NCBI RefSeq assembly: GCF_027594785.1
Contig: NZ_CP075584.1
Span: 1,984,001 to 2,048,000 of the forward strand
DNA from: Cryobacterium breve
Lineage (GTDB): Bacteria > Actinomycetota > Actinomycetes > Actinomycetales > Microbacteriaceae
DNA: 64,000 nt
Direction: 5' to 3'
The notes under the pieces are model-generated. The model was not told where the DNA came from, did no database searches, and worked only from the letters and a program-made list of their open reading frames with translations. The position numbers were made by a program, and so were the translations under genes. Within the stretch, counting starts at the first letter, position 1. Every line of letters begins with the position of its first letter. This document shows, one piece after another, positions 28,837 through 37,850 of this stretch.

Positions 28837-28840
<4 letters not shown>
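27835..28840 (-). CDS. luciferase-like monooxygenase (5), KPN_01858-like (frameshift near 28740)
   Basis: The protein starts MTTPRLGFFTRLLDDAAPVV at 28840 and continues in the next frame as GFDTVWVAQHHFHSEEGGLP, LAQAAAQTSRIVLATGIITL with a PLEAPLRVAEDAAVL segment, and GRFELGIGSGGTATSFPPFG. Full length is about 335 residues. The barrel motifs are those of FMN-dependent luciferase-like enzymes; the QHHFHSEEGGLPSP stretch is what I associate with the KPN_01858 subgroup. One indel near 28735-28745 explains the break. The ATG overlaps the LivF stop and two CMD/AhpD genes follow, so transporter, oxygenase and peroxidase-like proteins are on one transcript. Confidence 0.82.
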
Positions 28841-29562
<722 letters not shown>

Positions 29563-29566
<4 letters not shown>

Positions 29567-30420
29567 GAGCGGTCTCCTGTTGCGAGTGCCCGGCGACGGC
29601 CGATGTAGGCCTCGATCACGGCCGGATCGTGGCGCACGTCCTCTGGCCGTCCCTCGGCGATTATCCGGCCACCGTCCATGACGATGACCCGGTCGGACAG
29701 TTTCATCACGAGGTCCAGCTTGTGCTCCACCAGGAGGATCGCCTGTCCTTCGGCCTTGAGCTCGAGCAACTGCTCAAGGACTTCCGCGGTCTCGGACTGG
29801 TTCATTCCCGCGGTGGGCTCGTCGAGGACGAGCAGCGTGGGCTTCAGCGCCATGGCGCGGGCGATCTCGGCGCGGCGCCGGTTGGCGTAGCTGAGCGAGT
29901 ATGCCGGGTCGTCACGACGGGACCCGAGGCGAGCCTCGAACCGATGGAGTTGGGCGTCTACGTTTGCATCGATCTCGATGCGTTCACGACGCGAGGCCGG
30001 AGTTCCGACGATCGCGATGAACAGTTCCCCGAGCAGGGGAATCCAACGCAGCAGGAACAGGTGCGAGAGGCCTCGGAAGGGACGGGTCGCGTGCAGGGTG
30101 GAGTGCAGTCCGACCTCGATGTTGTCTGCGACCGACAGGGTCGCGAACACTCGCCCGTTCTGGAACGTACGCGCGATGCCGTACTCGGCGATCCGGGCGC
30201 TGTCCGCCCGGTCGATGCGCGTGTCGCCCAGGGAGATGGTGCCCCCGTGGGCGCGGATGGTTCCGGCCACGAGGTTGAGGGTCGTGGTCTTGCCCGACCC
30301 GTTCGGTCCGATGATCGACACCACTTCACCGGGTGCCACCGTGAAGGAGATGCCGTCAACGGCCTTGAGCCCATCGAAATGACGTTCAAGGTTTTTGACG
30401 TCGAGCAGCACGCCGCTCAT
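29563..30420 (-). CDS. livG: branched-chain amino acid-type ABC transporter ATP-binding protein LivG
   Basis: This intact 285-residue ATPase has Walker A GPNGSGKTTTLNLVAGT, the LivG-typical GIARTFQNGRVFATLSVADN, a signature region SLSYANRRRAEIARAMA in place of canonical LSGGQ, and Walker B LLVLDEPTAGMN. The C-terminus reads GRPEDVRHDPAVIEAYIG. The atypical SYANRRR signature is known in this class. It overlaps both neighbours by 4 bp. Confidence 0.9.
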
Positions 30421-32219
30421 GAGTTCCTCACCAGGATGCCGCCCGGACGGAACCTCACGACGAGGATCAGCACGAGTCCATAGACCATGATGCGCAGTTC
30501 CGGGGTGAACCTCAGCAGTTCCATGGCACCGATCAGGATGATCGATCCGACGACCGCCCCGTAGGGCAGTCCAACGCCACCCATGATGACGATCGTGACC
30601 ACCAGCAGAGACATCAGCATTGTGAAGATGGTCGGGTCGATGTAGGTGTACTGGTGCGCGAGGAGCGAGCCGCCGATCCCGGCGAAGAACGCGGAAATTG
30701 CGAACGCGAGGGCCTTGTAGTCACGCCCCCGAACGCCGGAGGCGAGGGCAGCCACCTCGTCAGAGCCGACAGAGGAGATCACCTTCCCGAGGTGTGAGCT
30801 GCGAATGCGGAACATTACTAAGAGAGTGACCACGAGCACCCCGAAGTCGATCAGGTAGTACGCCGTCGGTGTCGATAGGGGCGTTCCGAACCATTGCGGC
30901 ACCGGAATGTTGTAGAGGCCTTGGGGGACCACCAGCTGGATGACGGCGACGATGGCGATGCCGAGCCCGAGGGTCGCGATGGAGATGTAGTGTCCTTTCA
31001 CGCCCCAGATGGGTGAGGCAAGGATCGAGGCGACGATCGCAGCGACGAGCCCGGCGATCGGCAGCGCGACCCAGAACGAGAAGTCCAGGTAGAGGGTCAG
31101 CGCAGCGGAGATGTACGCGCCGATCGCGATCGGTCCGGCCTGGCCGAGAGCGAGCACGCCGGCCTGCCCCGCCGTGACGGTGAACCCGGCGGCGATGATG
31201 GCGTAGATGAGCACCTGGGTGCCCGTGGTGAGGATGTAGTTGTTGCCGGTCAGCGGGATCAGCACCCCGATGGCGAGGAACGCGACCGGCCAGACCCAGC
31301 GCGGGATCCGGAACGGGCGACCCTTCCCGAGGAACGTCCCGGTCAGGGGCTCGGTGGAGATCAACGGGATCTTGCCGAGCAGGCCACCGGGACGCACGAT
31401 GAGCACGACGATCAGGATCACGAAGATGATGATCTGGCGGGAGGTGTCACCGAAGAAGTGGATGCCGAACGATTCGAGGATGCCGAGGACGAAGCCGCCG
31501 ATGACGGCTCCGACGAGTGATCCCAGCCCGCCCAGCGTCGCCGCCACGAAGGCGGTCAGGCCGATGTTCAGTCCCGAACTCGGGTTCGCGACTCCGACGT
31601 ACAGGGCGATGAAGACCCCGGCGAGGCCGCCCAGGGCGGAGGCGATGACGAAGGACACATGCTGGACCAACGCCACCGGGATCCCCATCTGGAGTGCGGC
31701 CTCCTGGTCCTGGGAGGTGGCACGGATGGCCCGGCCGATCCTGCCGTACTTGAGGAAGAGCGACATTGCAACCATCAGGACTGCGGTCGTACCCAGCATC
31801 ACGACATCCGAGGTGCCGAAGCGCATGTTCCCGATTTGGAGATTCGAGGTGGGCAGCACCGCGGGGAAGACGCGGAATTGTGCGCTGAAGGCAACCTGCG
31901 AGGCGTTGTCGAGGATCTGCGAGACAGCGTAGGTCGACAGCATGGCAGCGAGGGGAAGGAACTTCGCTAAGGGCCGGACCACCGTGATGTTGATGACCAG
32001 GCCCAGTCCGCCGCAGATGACGAGGACGAGGGGCAGGGCCAACCAGAACGGCAGACCGAGTGTCGCGATGAAGAACCAGGCCAGCATGGCGCCGAGGCCG
32101 AAGAACGAGAATTGGGCGAAATTGACGACGTTCATCACGCCGAAGACGAGGGAGATCCCGACCGCTCCGAGGGCGTACACGTTGCCCCGGAGCAGGCCGG
32201 CGATCAGGGTATCAAGCAT
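30417..32219 (-). CDS. fused branched-chain amino acid-type ABC permease (LivH-LivM)
   Basis: This single 600-residue permease joins a LivH-like half (LIAGLLRGNVYALGAVGISL, then GLGSLVGAVIGGFVLGILES) to a LivM-like half beginning near residue 300 (WPVAFLAIGVLIPLTGNNYI, GLGIAIVAVIQLVVPQG, SSVGSDEVAALASGVRGRDY, IIMGGVGLPYGAVVGSIILIG). About 16-18 hydrophobic segments are present. Most systems encode the two halves separately. The frame is clean, so the fusion is not an artefact of an indel at the join, as far as the sequence shows. It overlaps LivG. Confidence 0.88.
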   Translation of the reverse strand: MLDTLIAGLLRGNVYALGAVGISLVFGVMNVVNFAQFSFFGLGAMLAWFFIATLGLPFWLALPLVLVICGGLGLVINITVVRPLAKFLPLAAMLSTYAVSQILDNASQVAFSAQFRVFPAVLPTSNLQIGNMRFGTSDVVMLGTTAVLMVAMSLFLKYGRIGRAIRATSQDQEAALQMGIPVALVQHVSFVIASALGGLAGVFIALYVGVANPSSGLNIGLTAFVAATLGGLGSLVGAVIGGFVLGILESFGIHFFGDTSRQIIIFVILIVVLIVRPGGLLGKIPLISTEPLTGTFLGKGRPFRIPRWVWPVAFLAIGVLIPLTGNNYILTTGTQVLIYAIIAAGFTVTAGQAGVLALGQAGPIAIGAYISAALTLYLDFSFWVALPIAGLVAAIVASILASPIWGVKGHYISIATLGLGIAIVAVIQLVVPQGLYNIPVPQWFGTPLSTPTAYYLIDFGVLVVTLLVMFRIRSSHLGKVISSVGSDEVAALASGVRGRDYKALAFAISAFFAGIGGSLLAHQYTYIDPTIFTMLMSLLVVTIVIMGGVGLPYGAVVGSIILIGAMELLRFTPELRIMVYGLVLILVVRFRPGGILVRNS

Positions 32220-32243
32220 GGTGAGCGGAGACCGTGGCGGGGA

Positions 32244-33399
32244 TCAACCGGTGTAGGCGATCCACTTGCCCTCCTTGAGAATGGTCGGCGTCAGCTTGGG
32301 CGATGCGATGCGACGGGTCGCCGTGTCGAAGGTGATCGTGCCGTACACGATGCTCGGGACATCCTTGATCTTCTTGAAGCCCTCGAGGAGGCCTTCGCGG
32401 GTCGTGCCGCCGATCTTCGCTGCGGCGACAGCCACGTTCAGTGCGTCGTAGGCGCCGGCTTCGAAGCCGGTTACGTCGGTTTCACTCGGGTACTTCTTCT
32501 TGAACGCGGTGACGAAGGCCTGCACGGCTGCGTCGGGGCTGGTCTCGAGGAACTGCGCGCCGACGATAGAACCAACAGCGTCAGGAGTCGCGTCGAACGA
32601 CTGCTCATCCTGCCCGCCGTAGAAGGTGCCGTCGTAGCCGATCGCGCGCAACTGGGTGACGATCTTCGCCGCGTCCGGTCCGTAGCCGATGTGGACGAAT
32701 GCCTCAGGCTTCCCCGCTACTGCGTTGGACAGCGAGGGACGGTAGTCATCCGAGGTGTCGAGGACTCCCTCGGCGTCCGTGATCGTGAGGCCGATCTTCT
32801 CGGCCTCTGCTTTGAATGCGTTGTAGGCGGGGACGCCCCAGTCGGCGGTGTTCAGGTAGGTCACGCCGACGGAGGTGATGCCCTGGTCCTTGATGTAGTC
32901 GGCAGTCCACTCGTAGCTGGCGCTTGTTGTGATTGACGTGGACCATTGGTAGTCCGAGCCCTTGGCCGTGAAATTCGGGTTCGAGTTGTTGAAACCGTAC
33001 TGGAGTAGCTTTCCGGCGGTATAAATCGGGGAGGCGGGAATGGATGCCGCCGACGAGTAGTCTCCGAAGACGAGGCTAATGCTGTCATCGCCGACGAACT
33101 TCTGTGCGACCGCGACCGACTGCTTGGGGTCTGATTGCGAATCTTCATACTTGATGGCGACCGGGTGACCGTCGATGCCGCCGCCGTCATTGACCTGCTC
33201 GACGGCCAGGTCGAACGCTTTCTTTAAACTGTTCGCCATATTGTGCATACTGGCCTGTCACGGCCGCGGATACTCCGAAGTACACCGTGGACGCGCTCGA
33301 GGTGGAGGAGGCGCTGGCGCCGCTGGAGCAGGCCGCCAGGCTCACCACCGCGAGGGCGGCAACGGAGGCAACAGCTGCGTGTCGGATGAAGCTCTTCAT
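32244..33399 (-). CDS. branched-chain amino acid-type substrate-binding lipoprotein (frameshift near 33225)
   Basis: This is a periplasmic-binding-protein-like type I lipoprotein. The signal sequence MKSFIRHAAVASVAALAVVS is followed by a LAAC lipobox, then VYFGVSAAVTGQYAQYGEQF. The frame then breaks in an A-run near 33225, and the remainder runs KKAFDLAVEQVND, GHPVAIKYEDSQSDPKQSVA and IYTAGKLLQYG, then a C-terminal domain ending GKWIAY. One A too many in TTTAAAGAAAGCG accounts for the break. It feeds the LivHM-G-F complex encoded directly downstream. Binding specificity is unknown; relatives bind amino acids, amides, urea or aromatic acids. Confidence 0.87.
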
Positions 33400-33724
33400 G
33401 GTGATTTCCTAGTTTCGTCAGGTCGGGGTCCGGGTGCACCGATGACGCTACGGGCTTTCCAGCCCTGATCACAGCTGAATTGTCATAGTCGGTAGCACCG
33501 CGTAACAACCGGCCCTACGGCACTGGATCCGACGCTGAATGCGGCTGCTGACGGTCATGAATCGCAGCAAAACGTCACACTTCGGTGACCGCACCGTCTG
33601 CGCTCGGCGTCCCGGCCCGAATGAGAATTCGGTACCGTTTCCGCGCAGGGACAAGTATCCAGACTACTTCGCAGGGGTCCTCCGGCGCGGGCGCTTCGCG
33701 TACTCTCGCGCCGACCCTGAGCGT
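33400..33724. other. intergenic region upstream of the liv-type operon
   Basis: No gene is seen. It lies between the binding-protein start (minus strand) and the HxlR stop, so it should hold the promoter of the transporter-monooxygenase operon. One GGTACC (33631-33636) matches the half-sites of the HxlR operator candidate at 34106, which may mean shared control, but a single hexamer is weak evidence. Confidence 0.45.
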
Positions 33725-34096
33725 CTACTGACTGAGATTATCGGACGCCGATTCCTTGAAGTCGACTATCGCTTCACCGTTGGATCGTGCCCAGTCGGTC
33801 AGCATCAGGATGGGTTCCTGGAGGGTTTGCCCCGGGGCGGTGAGACTGTATTCGACCCGCGGCGGCGCTTCCGCGTATGCACGCCGGTCGACGAGGCCGT
33901 TGCCCTGAAGCCGGCGGAGTGTCTGGGTCAGAACCTTCCGCGAAATGCCGCCGATAAGGGTGACCAGCTCGCCGTGGCGCTTCGGGCCGTCGCTGAGCGC
34001 GAACAGGGTGACGACCGCCCACTTGTCCGCGATGATCTCGATCGCGAGGCGCGCAGGGCAGTCGGCGAGGAAAACGGTACCCGCTGGAAAAACCAT
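33725..34096 (-). CDS. HxlR-family winged-helix regulator
   Basis: This 123-residue regulator has the HxlR core: IADKWAVVTLFALSDGPKRH with GELVTLIGGISRKVLTQTLR, then LQGNGLVDRRAYAEAPPRVE and YSLTAPGQTL. HxlR proteins respond to reactive or redox-active small molecules and usually control an adjacent divergent gene. The ATG at 34096 is 49 bp from the divergent luciferase-like gene, with a GGTACC pair between them. An early Cys (LADC) may be a redox sensor, as in some relatives. It is probably autoregulated. Confidence 0.9.
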   Translation of the reverse strand: MVFPAGTVFLADCPARLAIEIIADKWAVVTLFALSDGPKRHGELVTLIGGISRKVLTQTLRRLQGNGLVDRRAYAEAPPRVEYSLTAPGQTLQEPILMLTDWARSNGEAIVDFKESASDNLSQ

Positions 34097-34105
34097 GTTC
34101 CGAAG

Positions 34106-34121
34106 GGTACCAAATGGTACC
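34106..34121. promoter_or_regulatory. candidate HxlR operator GGTACC-AAAT-GGTACC
   Basis: Two GGTACC hexamers separated by four bases lie exactly between the HxlR start and the divergent monooxygenase start. Each half is palindromic and the pair is symmetrical. HxlR and other small winged-helix dimers bind such sites. The position suggests repression of both genes. Confidence 0.6.
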
Positions 34122-34145
34122 TATCGAATCTCTAACGTCGATGAC

Positions 34146-35199
34146 ATGGAACTCGGCGCCTTCTCCCTCACAGATCTCTCGGCCGGTACGCTCTCCCCCG
34201 GCCGCGTGCTGGACATCATCGACTACGGGGTCTTTGCGGACGAGGCGGGCCTCGACATCTTCGGGATCGGTGAGCATCACACTCCCCGATTCGCGGTCTC
34301 GTCGCCGGCCGTCGTGCTCGCCGCCATCGCCGCCCGAACCTCGACGATCACCCTCACCAGTGCCGTCTCGGTGCTGAGCGTTCTCGACCCGGACCGGCTG
34401 TACCAAGACTTCGCCCAGCTTGACCTTGTCTCCGGCGGTCGCGCGGAGATCACCGCCGGACGGAGCGCGTACTCCGAACCGTTCGCGGTCTTCGGTGTGC
34501 CGCTTGATGATTACGACGCCGTCTTCGAGGAGAAGCTCGGCCTCCTGCTCGCTCTGCGCCGGAATGCCGAAGTCACCTGGACGGGCCGGTTCCGTACGCC
34601 ACTCGATCATGCTCAGATCATTCCCCGTCTCACTCACGAGCTCCCCGTGCGTCTCGGAGTGGGCGGCACACCGGCCAGCGCCGCCCGTGCCGAGCGTCTC
34701 GGGCTCCCGGTGACCCTCGCGCTTCTCGCCGGCGGCCCGGACGGGCTCACCCCGGTTGTGAATCTGTATCGACAGACGGGAGACGAGCACGGCCACCTCC
34801 GAGGCCAACTCGGTGTTGGCGTCGTCAGCCACGTCTACGTCGGAAACTCATCGCAAGACGCGCGCGACACCTTCTATCCGCACTATCGGTCTTATTTCGC
34901 CGACGGACGCGGCATTAACCTCGACCGGGCGACATTCGATCGAATGGCGGCACCGGATGGCCCCCTCGTGGTCGGTAGCCCCCAGGAAGTCGCGGACAAA
35001 CTTCTCCGCTGGAACGAGATCTTCGAACTCGACCGCTTCCTGGGACAAATCGACATCGGCGGACTCCCCCGTGATGCGGTCTTCGCGTCGATCGAACGGT
35101 TCGCAGTGGACGTCGCCCCCATGCTGCGCCGCAAATCCAGCCACTACCCCTCAGAACGCGCTTTGACGCCGCCCCCCGACCGACCAACCATTCAGCTAA
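34146..35199 (+). CDS. luciferase-like monooxygenase (6) (probable frameshift near 35175)
   Basis: This flavin monooxygenase barrel of about 350 residues has LDIIDYGVFADEAGLDIFGI with GEHHTPRFAVSSPAVVLAAI, VLDPDRLYQDFAQLDLVSGG with RAEITAGRSAYSEPF, a LPVRLGVGGTPASAARAERL segment and GSPQEVADKLLRW. The open frame runs on into the next gene, but the C-run at 35172-35177 with one C fewer gives a TAA at 35197-35199, shortly after the normal end. The ATG at 34146 is the first conserved start, 24 bp from the HxlR operator. Likely HxlR-controlled with the DoxX-like gene. The substrate may be a reactive carbonyl, quinone or similar inducer of HxlR (inference). Confidence 0.82.
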
Positions 35200-35226
35200 C
35201 GCGTCACCCAAGAAACAGGATCACTC

Positions 35227-35573
35227 ATGCACATCGCCGCCCTCCTTCTATCTGTCCTTCTCGCTCTCGTGATGCTCGGCTCCGGGGTGATGAAGCTCAT
35301 CCACGTCCGCAAGTGGTCGCCCAGATGGAAGCAGTCAAGGTCACTCGACAGCAGATGACAGTGCTCGGTGTGATCGAGAGCGCCGCGACCGTTGGCCTGA
35401 TCGTCGGGATCTTTCTCCCTTCTCTCGCTGTCGTGGCATCCGCCGGCGTAATTGCCTATTTCCTCGGCGCGCTCGTCGCTCACCTGAGAGCGCAAGACCG
35501 AAACATCCAGGGTGTCGTGGTGTTTCTCCTGCTCGCGGTTGCTTCGCTGACCCTCCTTCTGAGCACGCAATGA
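35227..35573 (+). CDS. DoxX-like small membrane protein (frameshift near 35315)
   Basis: Joined frames give about 115 residues with four hydrophobic segments: IAALLLSVLLALVMLGSGVM then KLIHVRK, TVLGVIESAATVGLIVGIF, VVASAGVIAYFLGALVAHLR and VVVFLLLAVASLTLLL. The GSGVMKL and GVIE motifs fit DoxX-like membrane proteins, some of which act in thiosulfate or thiol oxidation or oxidative stress. One G appears lost in CGCAAGTGG near 35313. It follows the luciferase-like gene by 27 bp and is probably co-transcribed under HxlR. Confidence 0.75.
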
Positions 35574-35703
35574 CTTCCCCGAAACTCATAGGAAGGCCAC
35601 GCGCGACGCTCAAGGCTTAGGGCATCGTGGCTTCGCCCCACGATTGGCCTGGTGAGCATATGGAATTTGGAAGACAGAGGCGCAGTTGCCTTCCGAACCA
35701 CCT

Positions 35704-36394
35704 TCAAGGCAGCTCAGCCTGAGCCAGGGCTATTTGACCTGACCAGTTGAGATCGTCCTGACCGGCGATCCAGTGCCCGCGCTTGTCAAAGGCCACCGCT
35801 GACACGAGTCGAGTTCGTTCCGTACGGAAGATGAGCCGGTCCGCCTCGCGAGTCACGATTCGGTCGGCGTCGGCAGTGCAAAAGTACGAAACTCTCGACA
35901 CCCCCTCGCTGCCGAGCCGCCTCGAGTGGTTCCCATAGATCAGTTTGTAGCGCGACGTGGACTTTGCCGTCAGGCTCCACTTCGACAAGTTCCACCTGAT
36001 CGCCGCGCGTCGCGACGCCGTCTGCCTGGTGGTCGAAGACTCCGACGGGCCTTCGATCGCGCTGCCAGGTGTAGCCGAGAGCGAGATACCGGGCCGAGAC
36101 CGTCGCGACGGCGACCTCATGCCTCGTGGTCTGCCGGAACAGGTTCGGCGGCTGCCGCCCGACCGCGTCGTGCGTCGCCCAGACGATCGACGCGCCCTGG
36201 AAGGTCGGCCGCGCCCGGTCGACGAGACCGGCCTCGACCATCCGCGTCACCCAGTGCTGCGCCTTCCTAGTACTAATCGGATCTGCCGAACCCGACATCG
36301 CGCCCAGGGCCCACCGGATCGCATCAACCTCAGCCAGACGCACCGTGCTCAGCCAGTCAACCATCGCCTCATCACGCCCTGTAACCTGCACCAT
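35704..36394 (-). CDS. Replic_Relax-like winged-helix mobile-element protein (frameshift near 35975)
   Basis: The N-terminal half shows a helix-rich DNA-binding region: MVDWLSTVRLAEVDAIRWAL, then RKAQHWVTRMVEAGLVDRAR with PTFQGASIVWATHDAVG, then RQTTRHEVAVATVSARYLAL. After a frame change near 35975 it continues as ELTAKSTSRYKLIYGNHSRR and VSYFCTADADRIVTREADRL. The motif of a hydrophobic strand with Glu-Leu-Thr-x-Lys-Ser and a Tyr nearby recalls the replication-relaxation proteins of actinobacterial plasmids and integrative elements. About 230 residues. It faces the origin-like block at 36546-37000. Family call is by pattern memory; the role in replication or mobilisation is inferred. Confidence 0.6.
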
Positions 36395-36412
36395 CAACTC
36401 ATCCCGCCCTTC

Positions 36413-36545
36413 AGAACCTCAGCACCTCAGCACCTCAGCACCTCTGCACCTCATCGTTCTTCTTCTTTTTTTTTTCTTCTTGTTCTTTCTTCTTGTTTTT
36501 TTCTTTTTCTTTTTCTTTCATTCATATTTCTTTCATTTGCCTCTG
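36413..36545. repeat. octamer repeat and long pyrimidine tract
   Basis: Five AGCACCTC-type octamers (36413-36452, the first and last degenerate) are followed by about 90 bp almost purely of T and C with long T runs (36453-36545). This is very unusual for such GC-rich DNA. It lies upstream of the large inverted repeat. Easily melted or triplex-prone tracts of this sort are common at plasmid origins. No coding potential is seen from 36395 to 36997. Confidence 0.75.
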
Positions 36546-36663
36546 ACTCTTTCCCTGTCCCACCACCTCCCCTTTACTTCCCAACCCCCCACACAATGCC
36601 GTTGAGTGTGGGGGGTTGGGAAGCGAGCGCAGCGAGGGGGCGGTGGTGGGACAGGGAAAGAGT
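36546..36663. repeat. 118-bp nested inverted repeat, cruciform-capable
   Basis: The inner arms (36577-36594 and 36606-36623) are an exact 18-bp inverted pair around an 11-base loop. The outer arms (36546-36567 and 36642-36663) are an exact 22-bp inverted pair. Short unmatched stretches separate the two levels (a few bases on the left, about 18 on the right). It lies in the element's only long non-coding region, between the Replic_Relax-like and Rep-like genes. It could be an origin of replication, a single-strand origin, an oriT or a strong bidirectional terminator. Confidence 0.85.
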
Positions 36664-36905
36664 GCCCTCGGGTAGTCGTTTACCTATTCGTTCTCGATGA
36701 CGGGGTAAACGACCGGGCAGGTGTGTGCGCACTCGCCTCGAGGTCCCTCCGGAGAGGACCTCGCGATAGCGATCTTCAGCGCTTCTTCGTCGTTCGAGCC
36801 TCCCCGCACTGGCGTGGACATCCGGTGCTCTCGGCGGAGTTATCCACAGGCTCGTCTCGCGCGCGCGTACTGCTCCAGTTTTGTTCTTCCTGTTCCTTAC
36901 TGTTA

Positions 36906-37000
36906 AAGGGGACGGTGAGCGTCCCCTTGCTGGGTCAGTTTTCGTACCCCTGAAGGGGACGGTGACCGTACCCCTGAGGGGGACGCTCAGTGACCCCCTA
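36906..37000. repeat. three iteron-like palindromic repeats
   Basis: Three units of about 23-25 bp share AGGGGACGGTGAxCGTxCCCC: 36906-36928, 36953-36975 and a diverged copy at 36976-37000. Each is internally palindromic. They lie directly downstream of the Rep-like gene and next to the large inverted repeat. Arrays of this kind are binding sites for plasmid initiators. The third unit overlaps the Rep-like stop region. Confidence 0.7.
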
Positions 37001-37384
37001 GACATCCGTGGCCCGGTCCCGGAACTCCGGAAGCTGGCGGCCCGGCGTCGGCGGTTTCGCACTATTGAGGTTCAGTTCGAACTCCGCTGCACGCCCGTTC
37101 CGGCCCGACCGAACCCGCGTGATGGCGCCGGTGTTGGTGAGTTCCGTGACGGCGCGTTTGACGGCCTGGTGGGCCGCGGCGCTCCCGTTGGACGGGGCGA
37201 GGAACCCGAGGGCGAGAGCGGACGTTTCCCGGCCGCCGAAGTAGCGTCGGGGCGGTTGCCCACCGGGATTGTGCTCGTCGTCCCAGCACTCCAGGGCCAT
37301 GTGGATCAGCAACACTCTCGACGCGTGACCCAGGCCCAGCTGGGCGGCGACCAGGACGGCGTTCTTCGCCGCGTACAAGCCCAC
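36998..37384 (-). CDS. small Rep-like / winged-helix mobile-element protein
   Basis: This is a protein of about 128 residues: a helical N-terminus KNAVLVAAQLGLGHASRVLL then IHMALECWDDEH, a loop with RRYFGGRETSALALGF, and a C-terminal wing-like HQAVKRAVTELTNTGAITRV followed by RSGRNGRAAEFELN. The last part is a winged-helix pattern as in replication initiators and phage-type regulators. The GTG at 37384 has GTGAGG just upstream; an in-frame stop precedes it. Its position beside iteron-like repeats suggests it binds them. I do not recognise a named family. Confidence 0.6.
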   Translation of the reverse strand: MGLYAAKNAVLVAAQLGLGHASRVLLIHMALECWDDEHNPGGQPPRRYFGGRETSALALGFLAPSNGSAAAHQAVKRAVTELTNTGAITRVRSGRNGRAAEFELNLNSAKPPTPGRQLPEFRDRATDV

Positions 37385-37540
37385 GGCACCTCACCCACCC
37401 GTGCGGGCGGGAGGTGTCGTGTCGGCCGTGCTCGCTGGTCTGCGCATTGATCGGCTCCTCTGCTGGTGACGCTCCCTGGCCCTGGGGGTGGACCCGGGCC
37501 TTCCGCCGGTGCACCCGAGTGCCGCGCCCGTGACGATGGT

Positions 37541-37748
37541 TCAGTGCCGAGTTGGGGGCTCGGAGGTGCGGGTGGTGGCGCTGGCTTCGATCCAGGCGAG
37601 GACTTCGGATTTCTTGTAGAGCACGGTCCGGGGTGTGGGCTTGTAGAACCGGGGACCCCACCCTGTGTAGCGCAGGCTGGGCCAGGGCTCCGGTCTTCAG
37701 GCCGGTGATTTCACCCACGGTGGCGGGGAGGATATAGTCGTCGTCCAT
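37541..37748 (-). CDS. AlpA/MerR-like excisionase (frameshift near 37670)
   Basis: A protein of about 68 residues emerges when one extra C near 37670 is removed: MDDDYILPATVGEITGLKTG, then ALAQLRYTGWGPRFYKPTP, then RTVLYKKSEVLAWIEA. This is the helix-turn-helix_17/excisionase pattern: choice of helix, the RYxGxGPxFYK core and the WL/WIE tail. Such proteins bend DNA at att sites and direct excision with the integrase. It is divergent from the XRE repressor with the operator candidate between them, like a simple lysogeny switch. Confidence 0.8.
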
Positions 37749-37820
37749 GATCATCCTGTCTCGATGACAACCTTTCGGTTGTTCCAATGTTGAGGTCACA
37801 ATATGGCGACTTCTCACATT

Positions 37821-37848
37821 TGACAAGAGTTTGCGTAGTATCTTGTCC
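37821..37848. promoter_or_regulatory. candidate XRE repressor operator between excisionase and repressor
   Basis: TGACAAGA and TCTTGTCC form a 7-8 bp inverted pair with 12 bases between, ending just before the repressor ATG at 37851. The same stretch includes a TTGACA element at 37820-37825. A repressor sitting here would control its own gene and the divergent excisionase. Confidence 0.5.
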
Positions 37849-37850
37849 AT

